In this document: positions 46,336 through 58,212 of the stretch, one piece after another
Layout: every line of letters starts with the position of its first letter
Numbering within the stretch: position 1 is the first letter of the stretch
DNA from: Lysobacter niastensis
Lineage (GTDB): Bacteria > Pseudomonadota > Gammaproteobacteria > Xanthomonadales > Xanthomonadaceae
Direction: 5' to 3'
Length of the DNA stretch: 64,000 bases
NCBI RefSeq assembly: GCF_015453285.1
Contig: NZ_JADLZT010000002.1
Span: forward strand, 310,001-374,000
Translations under genes and position numbers: made by a program
Notes under the pieces: generated by a model
Seen by the model: only the letters and a program-made list of their open reading frames with translations
What the model was told of the DNA's origin: nothing
Databases searched by the model: none

Positions 46336-47676
46336 TCATTTGCCTATGCAGAAGCTGGCGAAGATGTGGCCCAGCAGGTCGTCGGCGCGGACCTTGCCGG
46401 TGATCTCGCCCAACTGGTCGTGCGCCAGGCGCAACCCTTCCGCGGCCAGGTCGAGGGCCTCGAGATCGAGGTGGACGCGTGCCGCGGCCAGTTCCTCGCG
46501 CGCCTGCATCAGCGCGTCTACGTGCCGCGCCCGCGCGGTGAACTCGCCCTCGCCTGCCGTGTCATCGCCGCCGGCCAGCTCGCGCAGGCGCGCATGCAAC
46601 GCATCCAGGCCCAGGCCGGTGCGGGCGGAGACGTGGACGACGTCGGCCAGCGGCTCCGGGATGGCCGCCAGCAGGTCGGCCTTGTTGTGCAGCCACAGCC
46701 GGGCCGGCACCGCCGCGATCGATTCCGCCACCGCCGCGGTGCCGCTGTCGGGGTCGCGCGCATCGAGCACGACGATGGCGAGGTCGGCGCGTTCAAGTTC
46801 TCCGCGCGCACGACGCATGCCTTCGCGCTCGATCGCATCGCCGCCTTCACGCAATCCGGCGGTATCGACCAGGGTCAGCTCGACGCCGTCGATGCGCACG
46901 ACCTCATGCAGCAGGTCGCGGGTGGTGCCGGCGATATCGGTGACGATGGCGCGATCGCGGCCGGCCAGCGCATTGAGCAGCGAACTCTTGCCGGCGTTCG
47001 GCGGCCCGACGATCACCGCGTGCAGACCTTCGCGCAAACGGCGGCCGCGCTCGGCCGCGCGCAGCAGATCGTCCAGCGCCGTGGCCGTGCTGGCGAGGCG
47101 TGCGCGCAGTTGCGCGCCGCCGAGCGTATCGATCGGTTCGTCGGCAAAGTCGATCGCGGCCTCGACATGCACGCGGATCGCCAGCAGTTCGTCAGCCAGG
47201 GCTTCGACCCGGCGCGAGAACTCGCCATCGAGCGCGCGCCGGGCGGCGCGCGCGGCGCGCGTATCGGCCGCGGCGATGAGATCGGCCACCGCTTCGGCCT
47301 GGGCCAAGTCGAGGCGTCCTTCGAGGAATGCGCGTTCGCTGAACTCGCCGGGTCGGGCACGACGTGCGCCGAGTGCGACGCATCGTGCGACCAGTTCGTG
47401 CAGGACCGCCGGACTGCCGTGCGCCTGAAGCTCGACCACGTCCTCGCCCGTGTAGCTGGCCGGTGCTGCGAAGTACAGGGCGATGCCGTCGTCGATCGCC
47501 TCGCCGTCCGCATCTCGGAAGCGGACGTGATGGGCATGGCGCGCCTTGAGCCGGCGATCGCACAGCGCCTGCGCGATGGCGAGCGATTGCGGGCCCGACA
47601 GGCGCACGATGCCGACACCGCCGGCACCCGGCGCAGTCGCGATGGCGGCGATGGTGTCGCGGGCGGGCTCGGTCAT
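46336..47676 (-). CDS. mnmE: tRNA modification GTPase MnmE
   Basis: 446 aa. N-terminal tetrahydrofolate-binding domain ([21 protein letters not shown]), a G domain with G1 [10 protein letters not shown]2/G3 DIAGTTRD and DTAGLR, G4 NKAD, and the invariant C-terminal CIGK. With MnmG it makes the cmnm5 modification of wobble uridines. The ATG at 47676 gives the standard N-terminus. It is downstream of yidC behind a terminator, the usual order at gammaproteobacterial origins. Confidence 0.96.
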   Translation of the reverse strand: MTEPARDTIAAIATAPGAGGVGIVRLSGPQSLAIAQALCDRRLKARHAHHVRFRDADGEAIDDGIALYFAAPASYTGEDVVELQAHGSPAVLHELVARCVALGARRARPGEFSERAFLEGRLDLAQAEAVADLIAAADTRAARAARRALDGEFSRRVEALADELLAIRVHVEAAIDFADEPIDTLGGAQLRARLASTATALDDLLRAAERGRRLREGLHAVIVGPPNAGKSSLLNALAGRDRAIVTDIAGTTRDLLHEVVRIDGVELTLVDTAGLREGGDAIEREGMRRARGELERADLAIVVLDARDPDSGTAAVAESIAAVPARLWLHNKADLLAAIPEPLADVVHVSARTGLGLDALHARLRELAGGDDTAGEGEFTARARHVDALMQAREELAAARVHLDLEALDLAAEGLRLAHDQLGEITGKVRADDLLGHIFASFCIGK

Positions 47677-47735
47677 GCGGCTATGGTCGCAGAAGGACGG
47701 GAGCGGAGCTAAGCCGGTGGCTTGAGGCGTCCGGA

Positions 47736-47764
47736 AAAACAAAGCCCGCCGGTGGGCGGGCTTT
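47736..47764 (-). terminator. Intrinsic terminator after yidC
   Basis: A 10-bp stem (AAAGCCCGCC / GGCGGGCTTT, 47741-47750 and 47755-47764) with loop GGTG; on the minus strand it is followed by GTTTTT. Confidence 0.85.
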
Positions 47765-47788
47765 GTCGTGTCAGCGGGCGCGATGGGC

Positions 47789-49492
47789 TCAGGCCTTCGC
47801 GGGCTCCTCGCTGTAGCGCTTGACCATCCTCCACTGCTGCAGCAGGCCGAGCGCGCCGTTGGTGACCCAGTACAGCACCAGGCCGGCCGGGAAGAAGGCG
47901 AACATCACGCCGAACACCAGCGGCATGAACTGCATCATCTTGGCCTGCATGGGATCCATGCCGGTGGTCGGGTTGAGCTTCTGCGTGAACCACATCACCG
48001 CCACGTTGATCAGCGGCAGCACGAAGTACGGATCGCGCGACGTCAGGTCGGTGATCCAGCCGATCCACGGCGCGTGGCGCAGTTCGACCGACTCCGACAG
48101 CATCCAGTACAGCGCCAGGAACACCGGCATCTGCAGCAGGATCGGGAAGCAGCCGCCGACCGGATTGATCTTCTCCTTCTTGTACAGCTCCATCATCGCC
48201 ATCTGGAACTTCTGCTTGTCGTCCCCGTAGCGCTCCTTGAGTTGGGCGATACGCGGCTGGAACTTGCGCATCTTCGCCATCGACTTGTACTGCGCGGCCG
48301 ACAGCGGATACATCGCCAGCTTGATCAGCACCACCAGGCCGACGATGGCCCAGCCCCAGTTGCGAACTAGGCCGTAGATCTTCTCCAGCACCCAGAACAG
48401 CCAGCCGGCGAGCGTCGCCATCAGGCTGTAGCTGCTGAAGTCGACGGCACGGTCCAGGCCCGGGACGTTCTGCGCTTCGATCGCCTTGACCAGCTTCGGG
48501 CCAACCCACAGGCGCGCTTCGGTCGCAGCCTTCGCGCCCGGCGCAACATTGACGCCGGGGCCGAGTTCGCGGATCAGGTACTGCGTGCCGCCGGGGCCGG
48601 GCGGAGTGGCCAGCGAGAACGTGCTGGCATCGTTGGAGCCCGGAATCCACGCGGCAAAGAAGTGATGCTGCAGCATGCCGATCCAGCCGCCGGTGACCTG
48701 CTTGTCGAGCGGGCCGTCCTCGACGAAGGCGTCGTACTTGCGCTTCTCGTACTTGTCGGCGGCGCTGTACCACGCGGCGCCCTGGAAGCTGTACTGCTCG
48801 GCGCTCATCGGGCCCTTCTTCACCAGCGCGCGCGGCACGCGGCTGAGCTGGCGATAGACGTAGCCCTGCCACGGCGCGCTGCCGGCGTTGATGATCTCGT
48901 CGCGCACCTTCACCACGTAATTCGCGCGACCGAACGTGTAGGTACGGCGGATCGTCACGCCGTTCGCACCAGTCCAGACGAAGGGTACGTCGACGGTGTT
49001 GCTCCCGTCGGCCAGCTTGTATTCGGTGGCGTTGCCTTCGACGCGGAAGCCCTGCTCGTGGCTCGGCGCGGCGCCGCCCTGGCTGACCCAGCCGCTCTGC
49101 GCGACGAAGTAGCGGCCAGCGACGTCATCGAACAGGCGAACCGGCGCGCTGTTGTCGTCGCTCGTGCTCGGATAGTGCAGCAGATCGGCGCGATGCATCT
49201 CGCCGCCGTCGAGCGTGACCTTCAGGACGTCGGTGGTGACCGTGACCACCGGTCCCTTGCCGGCAGCCGGAGCCTGCGCGCCCGCGGCGCCCATCTGCGC
49301 CAGCGGAACCGCCGGTACGCCGGAGGCATTGGCGGCACTCGGCACCGAGCCGTTGTTCGGCGTGGTGGCGGTCGTTGCCGACGTGGTCGCGGCGGGGGCT
49401 TGGGCAGCGCTCTTCTCCTTGCCCCATTCCATCCACAGCAGGGTCGCCACCATCAGCCAGGCGAAGATCAGGAAGACACGGGTCTGGTTCAT
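47789..49492 (-). CDS. yidC: Membrane protein insertase YidC
   Basis: 567 aa, standard proteobacterial length. N-terminal helix ([19 protein letters not shown]), a large periplasmic P1 domain (about residues 60-345), and five C-terminal helices with [33 protein letters not shown] and [19 protein letters not shown]. It inserts inner-membrane proteins alone or with SecYEG. 15 bp after rnpA, so co-transcribed. Confidence 0.97.
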   Translation of the reverse strand: MNQTRVFLIFAWLMVATLLWMEWGKEKSAAQAPAATTSATTATTPNNGSVPSAANASGVPAVPLAQMGAAGAQAPAAGKGPVVTVTTDVLKVTLDGGEMHRADLLHYPSTSDDNSAPVRLFDDVAGRYFVAQSGWVSQGGAAPSHEQGFRVEGNATEYKLADGSNTVDVPFVWTGANGVTIRRTYTFGRANYVVKVRDEIINAGSAPWQGYVYRQLSRVPRALVKKGPMSAEQYSFQGAAWYSAADKYEKRKYDAFVEDGPLDKQVTGGWIGMLQHHFFAAWIPGSNDASTFSLATPPGPGGTQYLIRELGPGVNVAPGAKAATEARLWVGPKLVKAIEAQNVPGLDRAVDFSSYSLMATLAGWLFWVLEKIYGLVRNWGWAIVGLVVLIKLAMYPLSAAQYKSMAKMRKFQPRIAQLKERYGDDKQKFQMAMMELYKKEKINPVGGCFPILLQMPVFLALYWMLSESVELRHAPWIGWITDLTSRDPYFVLPLINVAVMWFTQKLNPTTGMDPMQAKMMQFMPLVFGVMFAFFPAGLVLYWVTNGALGLLQQWRMVKRYSEEPAKA

Positions 49493-49507
49493 GGGCGACA
49501 GGCGGGC

Positions 49508-49927
49508 TCAGCCGGTACGAATGTCCGGCGTGGATGGGGAAGAAGGAGGGGCGGGCGGCATTGTGCCCACCGCGGCTGGCGCGGGCAACGCGCCGGCACG
49601 GCGCAACAGACCCTGCAGGGCCTCGACGAGTTCCGCGCCGGAGCGGCGCGCAGCGCCGGGGCGCGCGACGACGACGTAATCACCGGGTGCGAGTTCGCCA
49701 CGGATATGGCGGAAGTATTCGCGCAACGCCCGCTTGATGCGGTTGCGGCCGACGGCATGCGAATCGACCTTGCGCGAGACGGCAAGGCCCAGGCGCGGTT
49801 CGCCGTCACCGGACTGCCAATGCAAGGCAAGCACGGGCAGCGCCACGCGCCGGCCGTGCTGGAAGATGCGATCGAAATCTGGGCGCGCGCGAACCCGCGC
49901 ATGGCGCGGGAAGCGGTTCGACGTCAT
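49508..49927 (-). CDS. rnpA: Ribonuclease P protein component
   Basis: 139 aa. The family RNR signature AVGRNRIKRALREYFR and the N-terminal RARPDFDRIFQHGRR are present; the tail past residue 115 is a Pro/Ala-rich extension. It binds the RNase P RNA for tRNA 5' processing. Located between rpmH and yidC as in most bacteria; no yidD gene lies in the 15-bp gap to yidC. Confidence 0.95.
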   Translation of the reverse strand: MTSNRFPRHARVRARPDFDRIFQHGRRVALPVLALHWQSGDGEPRLGLAVSRKVDSHAVGRNRIKRALREYFRHIRGELAPGDYVVVARPGAARRSGAELVEALQGLLRRAGALPAPAAVGTMPPAPPSSPSTPDIRTG

Positions 49928-49980
49928 GTGTCGGTACCGGCGAGCGCCGGTCGGCCCATCAGGCCGGCGGCTTTCTGCGC

Positions 49981-50121
49981 TTAGGCGCAGAGACGCTTGC
50001 GGCCCTTGGCGCGGCGACGGGCAAGAATCTTGCGGCCATCGGCGGTCGCCATACGGGCACGGAAGCCGTGGTCGCGCTTGCGCTTGAGGTTGCTGGGCTG
50101 GTAGGTGCGCTTGGTGGCCAT
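49981..50121 (-). CDS. rpmH: 50S ribosomal protein L34
   Basis: 46 aa, extremely basic, with the invariant L34 pattern: [25 protein letters not shown] and a C-terminal KRLCA. It is a component of the large ribosomal subunit and the first gene of the rpmH-rnpA-yidC transcript, too short to be found by length alone. The stop is TAA at 49981-49983. Confidence 0.98.
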   Translation of the reverse strand: MATKRTYQPSNLKRKRDHGFRARMATADGRKILARRRAKGRKRLCA

Positions 50122-50157
50122 GGTCCGGCTCTGCGTAAACGATTGACAAGACCGGCG

Positions 50158-50187
50158 ATTCTAGCGGGCCCGCGGGCGCCGGGTCAA
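50158..50187 (-). promoter_or_regulatory. rpmH promoter
   Basis: On the minus strand TTGACC (50187-50182) and TAGAAT (50163-50158) are separated by 18 bases, close to the sigma-70 consensus and about 37 bases upstream of the rpmH ATG. Confidence 0.7.
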
Positions 50188-50458
50188 CCCGCCTTTCGCC
50201 CGGCAATGGCTCGGGGCCAAGGTTTTGGCGCCAGCCTGCCACGCGTTCCGAATGCCGGCATGGTGCTGGCAGGCGTATCCGTGCTGTGGACTAACCTGTA
50301 GAGCGGCCTGTGGACAAGTCCTGTTCCGCGCCGGGTCGCAGTGATAGTCTGGCCTACCCCCAGAACACGCCCGCCGCGATGCGCGCATCGTGCGGCGGCC
50401 GCTTTGTCTGCCATCTCCGGCAGGCTGCAACACAGCAAGAAGAAGACCCGACGAACAC
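50188..50458 (+). promoter_or_regulatory. dnaA upstream region with DnaA-box-like sites
   Basis: This gene-free stretch holds two DnaA-box-like 9-mers on the reverse strand: TGTGGACTA (50285-50293, two mismatches to TGTGGATAA) and TGTGGACAA (50309-50317, one mismatch). They suggest DnaA autoregulation or part of the origin. GATAGT at 50342-50347 could be a -10 element; no good -35 was found. AAGAAGA at 50438 may act as the dnaA ribosome-binding site. Confidence 0.55.
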
Positions 50459-51790
50459 ATGGAAGCCTGGCCCCGCTGCCTCGAACGCCTCGAAGCCGAA
50501 TATCCGGCAGAGGACGTCCACACCTGGCTGAAGCCCCTGCAGGCCACGCAACGCGACGACATCACCGTTCTCTACGCGCCGAACGCCTTCGTCGTCGAGC
50601 ACGTACGCGAGCGTTACCTGGCAAGAATCCGCGAACTGCTGCTGCACTTTGCAGGCACGCAGGAAGTCAGCCTGGAAGTGGGTTCGCTGCCGCGTGCCGC
50701 CAAGCCCGCCAACGACATCCCCGCGCCACGTCCGGTGCCGGTGTCCGGTGCGGCCGCCGAGCCCTTCCAGGGCAATCTCGACAACCATTACACCTTTGAG
50801 AACTTCGTCGAGGGCCGCAGCAACCAGCTCGGCCGCGCCGCGGCGTGGCAGGCTGCGCAGAAGCCAGGCGAACGTGCACACAACCCGTTGCTGCTGTACG
50901 GCGGCACCGGTCTGGGCAAGACGCATCTGATGTTCGCCGCCGGCAACGCGATGCGCACGAACAATCCGGGCATGCGCGTGATGTACCTGCGCTCGGAACA
51001 GTTCTTCAGCGCGATGATGAAGGCGCTGCAGGACAAGGCGATGGATCAGTTCAAGCGCCAGTTCCAGCAGGTCGACGCGCTGCTGATCGACGACATCCAG
51101 TTCTTCGCCGGCAAGGACCGCACGCAGGAGGAGTTCTTCCACACCTTCAACGCGCTGTTCGACGGCAAGCAGCAGATCATCCTGACCTGCGACCGCTATC
51201 CGCGCGAAGTGGAAGGCCTGGAGCCGCGCCTGAAGTCGCGCCTGGCCTGGGGCCTGTCGGTGGCGATCGAGCCGCCGGACTTCGAGACGCGCGCTCAGAT
51301 CGTGCTGTCGAAGGCGCGCGAGCGCGGCGCCAACATTCCCGAGGAAGTCGCGTTCCTGCTGGCCAAGAAGATGCGCAGCAACGTGCGTGACCTGGAAGGC
51401 GCGCTCAACACGCTGACCGCCCGCGCCAACTTCACCGGTCGTGCCATTACGCCGGAGTTCGCCCAGGAAACCCTGCGCGACCTGCTGCGTGCCCAGCAGC
51501 AGGCCATCGGCATCCCCAACATCCAGAAGACCGTGGCAGACTACTACGGCCTTCAGATCAAGGACTTGCTGTCGAAGCGGCGGACCCGTTCGCTGGCCCG
51601 GCCTCGCCAGATGGCGATGGCGCTGACCAAGGAACTGACCGAGCACAGCCTGCCCGAGATCGGCGACGCCTTTGCCGGACGCGATCACACCACCGTGCTG
51701 CATGCCTGCCGGCAGATCCGCACGCTGATGGAAACCGACGGCAAGCTGCGCGAGGACTGGGACAAGCTGATCCGCAAGCTCAGCGAATGA
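50459..51790 (+). CDS. dnaA: Chromosomal replication initiator DnaA
   Basis: 443 aa. Domain I (residues 1-75: [18 protein letters not shown]), a short linker, and AAA+ domain III with Walker A GGTGLGKT (148-155), Walker [10 protein letters not shown], and sensor regions. Domain IV carries the DNA-binding signature [15 protein letters not shown]. It binds DnaA boxes and melts oriC in its ATP form. Divergent from rpmH, followed by a probable oriC. Confidence 0.98.
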   Translation: MEAWPRCLERLEAEYPAEDVHTWLKPLQATQRDDITVLYAPNAFVVEHVRERYLARIRELLLHFAGTQEVSLEVGSLPRAAKPANDIPAPRPVPVSGAAAEPFQGNLDNHYTFENFVEGRSNQLGRAAAWQAAQKPGERAHNPLLLYGGTGLGKTHLMFAAGNAMRTNNPGMRVMYLRSEQFFSAMMKALQDKAMDQFKRQFQQVDALLIDDIQFFAGKDRTQEEFFHTFNALFDGKQQIILTCDRYPREVEGLEPRLKSRLAWGLSVAIEPPDFETRAQIVLSKARERGANIPEEVAFLLAKKMRSNVRDLEGALNTLTARANFTGRAITPEFAQETLRDLLRAQQQAIGIPNIQKTVADYYGLQIKDLLSKRRTRSLARPRQMAMALTKELTEHSLPEIGDAFAGRDHTTVLHACRQIRTLMETDGKLREDWDKLIRKLSE

Positions 51791-52128
51791 CGGCATCCAG
51801 CCGGGCGTTCGTGTCGAGTGCGGCGTGTGTGGGGATAGCCTAGCGGGACAGCAGCACGTCCCGCAAAGGACAAAAATGGGGATCGTCGACGTACAAACTG
51901 TGGACAACTCGGCGCCCGGCGCCGGCGCTCAAAATTATCCACAGCTTGTTCCGACCTTCCACAGCAAGTTCCACCAGGGTTTTGCGTCCGATAAAAGTCT
52001 TTAAAAACAAAAACCTAGACGTGTTTTCCCGGGTTTTTGGCTGCTCCATCACCACCATGCTTTTGATTTATTCCACTTATTAGTTTTGGGTTTGCCGCCC
52101 ATATCGAAACGGGGTCAAAGGGGTCCGC
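51791..52128. other. Probable replication origin oriC (dnaA-dnaN spacer)
   Basis: A 338-base gene-free spacer with a perfect DnaA box TTATCCACA (51935-51943), a near-perfect inverted one TGTGGACAA (51899-51907) and a weak one CCTTCCACA (51955-51963). To their right lies an AT-rich tract (about 51990-52090, with runs of T and A) much richer in AT than anything nearby, a candidate DNA-unwinding element. Location between dnaA and dnaN is standard for oriC in related bacteria. Confidence 0.75.
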
Positions 52129-53229
52129 ATGCGTTTCAGCCTGCAACGCGAAGTGTTCCTGAAGCCGTTGGCGCAAGTCGTCAATGTCGTAGAACGCCGG
52201 CAAACCCTGCCGGTCCTCGCCAATCTCCTGGTCCAGGTGAAGAACGGACAGTTGTCCCTGACCGGCACCGACCTCGAAGTCGAGATGGTCTCGCGCATCC
52301 TTGTCGATGACCCGCAGGACGGCGAAACCACGATCCCGGCACGCAAGCTGTTCGAGATCGTTCGTGCCCTGCCCGACGGCAGCAAGGTCACCGTCAGTCA
52401 GACCGCCGAGAAGATCACCGTGCAGGCCGGACGCTCCCGCTTCACGCTGTCGAGCCTGCCTGCGAACGACTTCCCGTCGATCGACGAAGTCGAAGCCACC
52501 GAGCGCGTACGCGTGCCGGAAGCCGCCTTGAAGGAGCTAATCGAACGCACGGCGTTCGCGATGGCCCAGCAGGACGTGCGCTATTACCTCAATGGCCTGC
52601 TGTTCGACCTGCGCGAGAACAGCCTGCGCTGCGTCGCCACCGACGGTCATCGCCTGGCGCTCTGCGAAGCCGAGTTCGAAGGCGGTGCGCAGACCAAGCG
52701 CCAGATCATCGTGCCTCGCAAGGGCGTGCAGGAACTTCAGCGACTCCTCGAAGGTGGCGATCGCGAGCTCGAGCTGGAAATGGGCCGTGGCCACATCCGG
52801 GTCAAGCGCGATGACGTGACCTTTACCAGCAAGCTGATCGATGGTCGCTTCCCCGATTACGAAGCCGTGATCCCGATTGGCGCGGATCGCGAAGTGAAGA
52901 TCGACCGTGAAATCCTGCGTGCCGCACTGCAGCGCGCCGCGATTCTGTCCAACGAGAAGTACCGCGGCGTGCGCGTCGAGGTGTCTCCGGGCCAGCTGAA
53001 GATCAGCGCGCACAATCCGGAGCAGGAAGAAGCGCAGGAAGAGGTCGAGGCCGACACGAAGGTCGACGACCTGGCGATCGGCTTCAACGTGAACTACCTC
53101 CTCGACGCACTGACCGCGCTGAAGGACGAGCACGTGGTTATTGCCCTCCGTGATGCGAATTCGTCTGCCCTGGTCCGCGAGGCGGCCAACGAGCGTTGTC
53201 GCCACGTGGTGATGCCGCTCCGGCTTTGA
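52129..53229 (+). CDS. dnaN: DNA polymerase III subunit beta (sliding clamp)
   Basis: 366 aa, identical in length to the E. coli clamp. N-terminus MRFSLQREVFLKPLAQVVNV, the internal ATDGHRLALCEAEF and the C-terminal MPLRL are family signatures. It forms the ring that tethers DNA polymerase III. TGA at 53227-53229 is directly followed by a parS site and a terminator. Confidence 0.98.
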   Translation: MRFSLQREVFLKPLAQVVNVVERRQTLPVLANLLVQVKNGQLSLTGTDLEVEMVSRILVDDPQDGETTIPARKLFEIVRALPDGSKVTVSQTAEKITVQAGRSRFTLSSLPANDFPSIDEVEATERVRVPEAALKELIERTAFAMAQQDVRYYLNGLLFDLRENSLRCVATDGHRLALCEAEFEGGAQTKRQIIVPRKGVQELQRLLEGGDRELELEMGRGHIRVKRDDVTFTSKLIDGRFPDYEAVIPIGADREVKIDREILRAALQRAAILSNEKYRGVRVEVSPGQLKISAHNPEQEEAQEEVEADTKVDDLAIGFNVNYLLDALTALKDEHVVIALRDANSSALVREAANERCRHVVMPLRL

Positions 53230-53245
53230 TGTTTCACGTGGAACA
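53230..53245. promoter_or_regulatory. parS centromere site 1
   Basis: TGTTTCACGTGGAACA, the exact reverse complement of the classical Bacillus parS sequence. It begins at the base after the dnaN stop. ParB is expected to load here to organise origin segregation. Confidence 0.9.
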
Positions 53246-53257
53246 GAACCAGCAGAG

Positions 53258-53285
53258 CGCCCGGCACACGCCGGGCGTTTTGTTT
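53258..53285 (+). terminator. Intrinsic terminator after dnaN
   Basis: Stem CGCCCGGC/GCCGGGCG (53258-53265 and 53270-53277), loop ACAC, followed by TTTTGTTTT. It would separate dnaA-dnaN from recF-gyrB transcription at least partly. Confidence 0.85.
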
Positions 53286-53349
53286 TGCTGGTTCAAACGT
53301 CCCGTCTCGCATCCCGGGCTGTACTTGCAGTCCCCATTAAACTGACCGG

Positions 53350-54510
53350 ATGCACGTAACCCGACTCGATATCCGCGGCCTGCGGCGCTTCGCCGACATC
53401 CGGCTGGATCCCGCGCCAGGCATCAACCTGATCACTGGCGAGAACGGCGCCGGCAAGACCAGTGTGCTCGAGGCCCTGCACCTGATGGCTTACGGGCGCA
53501 GCTTCCGTGGGCGGGTTCGCGACGGCCTGATCCGTGTGGGGGATCCTGCGCTGGAGATATTCGTCGAGTGGCAGGACGGATCCAGCGGTACCGCCCAGGG
53601 CCCGGGCAACGGGGGCACCGGTCGCCTGCGTCGCGCAGGCCTGCGCCACAGCGGGCAGGATTGGACGGGACGCCTGGATGGTCGCGAGGTAGACCAGCTC
53701 GGTGACTTGTGCGCTGCCCTCGCCGTCGTGAGCTTCGAGCCCGGAAGCCATGCTTTGATCACTGGAGGCAGCGAGTCCCGCCGGCGCTACCTGGATTGGG
53801 GCTTGTTCCACGTGGAACCTGAGTTTCTGGCGCTGTGGCGCCGCTACGCCCGTGCCTTGAAGCAACGAAACGCCCTGCTCAAACGGCACGCACGGGCCGG
53901 TGAAGTCGAAGCCTGGGACAGAGAACTGGCCGAAGCAGGCGAACCGCTTGGTCGCTACCGTCAGTTGTACCTGGAATCCCTGCAGCCGCATGTTGCTGGA
54001 CTGGCGAGGGACCTGGCGCCGGCCTTGGGCGAGGTAACCCTGGAGTATCTGCCCGGATGGCGACGGGACCAGCTCTCGCTGGCGGATGCCCTCCTGGTGG
54101 CGCGGGATCGCGATCTGGCGGCCGGGCATACCTCGGTCGGGCCTCATCGAGCCGACTGGCGCATCGCGTTTACCGGAATTCCGGGCCGCGAAGCGTTATC
54201 TCGCGGCCAGGCGAAGCTCACGGCCCTGGCAACCCTGCTGGGTCAGGCGGAACACCATGCCGCGGCGCGCCAGGACTGGCCCGTGGTGGCGCTGGACGAC
54301 CTGGCCTCGGAGCTGGACCGCAATCATCAGCAACGAGTCCTAGAACGGCTCCGTGCGAGCGGTGCCCAGGTACTCATCACCGGGACGGAGCTCCCCGCTG
54401 GACTGGGAGCGGCAAATGCGGGGTTCCGGAGGTTCCACGTGGAACATGGGCTTATGGGTAACCCTGAAGATCTCGCTCCGTCGGTACCGACTGCCCGGTC
54501 AGCGCCCTGA
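53350..54510 (+). CDS. recF: DNA replication/repair protein RecF
   Basis: 386 aa, slightly longer than E. coli RecF (357). Walker A GENGAGKTS (30-38), the SMC-like signature ALSRGQAKLTALA, and Walker B LDDLASELD are present. It loads RecA at gaps with RecO and RecR. Two parS sites fall inside the coding sequence and encode the FHVE peptides at GLFHVEP and RFHVEHG. Confidence 0.97.
   Translation: MHVTRLDIRGLRRFADIRLDPAPGINLITGENGAGKTSVLEALHLMAYGRSFRGRVRDGLIRVGDPALEIFVEWQDGSSGTAQGPGNGGTGRLRRAGLRHSGQDWTGRLDGREVDQLGDLCAALAVVSFEPGSHALITGGSESRRRYLDWGLFHVEPEFLALWRRYARALKQRNALLKRHARAGEVEAWDRELAEAGEPLGRYRQLYLESLQPHVAGLARDLAPALGEVTLEYLPGWRRDQLSLADALLVARDRDLAAGHTSVGPHRADWRIAFTGIPGREALSRGQAKLTALATLLGQAEHHAAARQDWPVVALDDLASELDRNHQQRVLERLRASGAQVLITGTELPAGLGAANAGFRRFHVEHGLMGNPEDLAPSVPTARSAP
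53804..53819. promoter_or_regulatory. parS centromere site 2 (inside recF)
   Basis: TGTTCCACGTGGAACC, one base off the perfect 16-bp palindrome TGTTCCACGTGGAACA used in Pseudomonas and relatives. Confidence 0.88.
54431..54446. promoter_or_regulatory. parS centromere site 3 (inside recF 3' end)
   Basis: GGTTCCACGTGGAACA, the exact reverse complement of site 2. It lies 64 bases before the recF stop. Confidence 0.88.
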
Positions 54511-54601
54511 CTGCCCCCTTGGCAACCGCCTGGAGCCTTCAGAAAGGCGGCTCCGGCCTGGTGGACGCGCCCTGTTATACTCCCGGGAACACTTTAGCTA
54601 A

Positions 54602-57157
<2,556 letters not shown>

Positions 57158-57283
57158 GGCTGCGCGACTACCAATGGCTCCGCTCGAACGGCCCCGCGGG
57201 CGGGGCCGGCTGCCGACGTCACATTGACGGTCCATTAATCCGGCGCGGGCTACAAACGCATATCTGAATCCGGGACTTCAAGA

Positions 57284-58087
57284 ATGAAGCCACTCCTGCT
57301 CGGGCTTTCCATGGCGGCCGTGCTGGTCGCCTGCGCCACCACCACCTCGCCCACCGGTCGCAAGCAATACGTCGGCGCGGTTCCCCAAGGGCAGCTCGAT
57401 CAGCTCGGGGTGCAGGAGTTCGAAAAGGCCAAGCAGCAGAAGCCGCTGAGCAACGATGCGCGCCTGAACGCCTACGTGCGTTGCGTCGTCAATGACATCA
57501 CGCGGGAACTGCCGCCGGGCTGGCAGGCGCAATGGGAAACCGCGCTGTTCGTCGATGAGTCGCCGAACGCGTTCGCGCTGCCGGGAGGCAAGGTCGGCGT
57601 GAACACCGGCATCTTCACGGTGGCCAAGAACCAGGACCAGCTGGCGACGGTCATCGCCCACGAGATTGGGCACGTGGTTTCGCGTCACCACGACGAACGC
57701 ATCACCCGTCAGCAGGGCACCTCGACGCTGCTCGGCATCGGCAGCGCGATCCTTGGCTCGGCCTACGGTTCCGGTGCGGGCAATGCGGCCGGCCAGATCG
57801 GCGGCGCGGCGGCGCAGACCTTCTACCTGCTGCCGAACTCACGCGAACAGGAGAGCGAGGCCGATGTCGTCGGTCAGAAACTGGCTGCCGAGGCCGGCTT
57901 CGATCCGCGCCAGGCCGTCAACCTCTGGCAGAACATGATTGCGGCGGGTGGAAGCCGCCCTCCCCAGTGGCTTTCGACGCACCCGGACCCGCAGTCGCGC
58001 ATCAATGAACTGAGTGGCCGCGCCGCGGCGCTCATGCCGGTATACGAACAGGCCCGCGCAGCCGGCCATACGCCGAAGTGTGGTTGA
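57284..58087 (+). CDS. M48 family metallopeptidase, lipoprotein
   Basis: 267 aa. Lipobox LVAC (Cys17), the Zn motif HEIGH (126-130) and third ligand Glu in REQESEADVVG. The spacing and the ALPGGKVGVNTG segment match the LoiP/YcaL type of outer-membrane-linked M48 peptidases, which process envelope proteins. It is a single gene between gyrB and the TPR gene. Confidence 0.92.
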   Translation: MKPLLLGLSMAAVLVACATTTSPTGRKQYVGAVPQGQLDQLGVQEFEKAKQQKPLSNDARLNAYVRCVVNDITRELPPGWQAQWETALFVDESPNAFALPGGKVGVNTGIFTVAKNQDQLATVIAHEIGHVVSRHHDERITRQQGTSTLLGIGSAILGSAYGSGAGNAAGQIGGAAAQTFYLLPNSREQESEADVVGQKLAAEAGFDPRQAVNLWQNMIAAGGSRPPQWLSTHPDPQSRINELSGRAAALMPVYEQARAAGHTPKCG

Positions 58088-58212
58088 AACCGCCAGATTT
58101 CACCTAGTAAACCCGTTTCGCACGGCCGTACGTTCTGATAGCGTGACGACCCTTTCGCCCATACAGCTTCGTCACCTGGCGTGACTGCAGAATCAATTTT
58201 CGAGGTATGCAC

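Noticed and set aside
45079-47712. 877-codon open frame on the plus strand
   Set aside because: It spans antisense mnmE and the TonB-domain lipoprotein and has shadow composition; both real genes have full motifs.
57194-57211. GC-rich hairpin after gyrB as a terminator
   Set aside because: GGCCCCGC/GCGGGGCC pairs well but has no T-run on either side.
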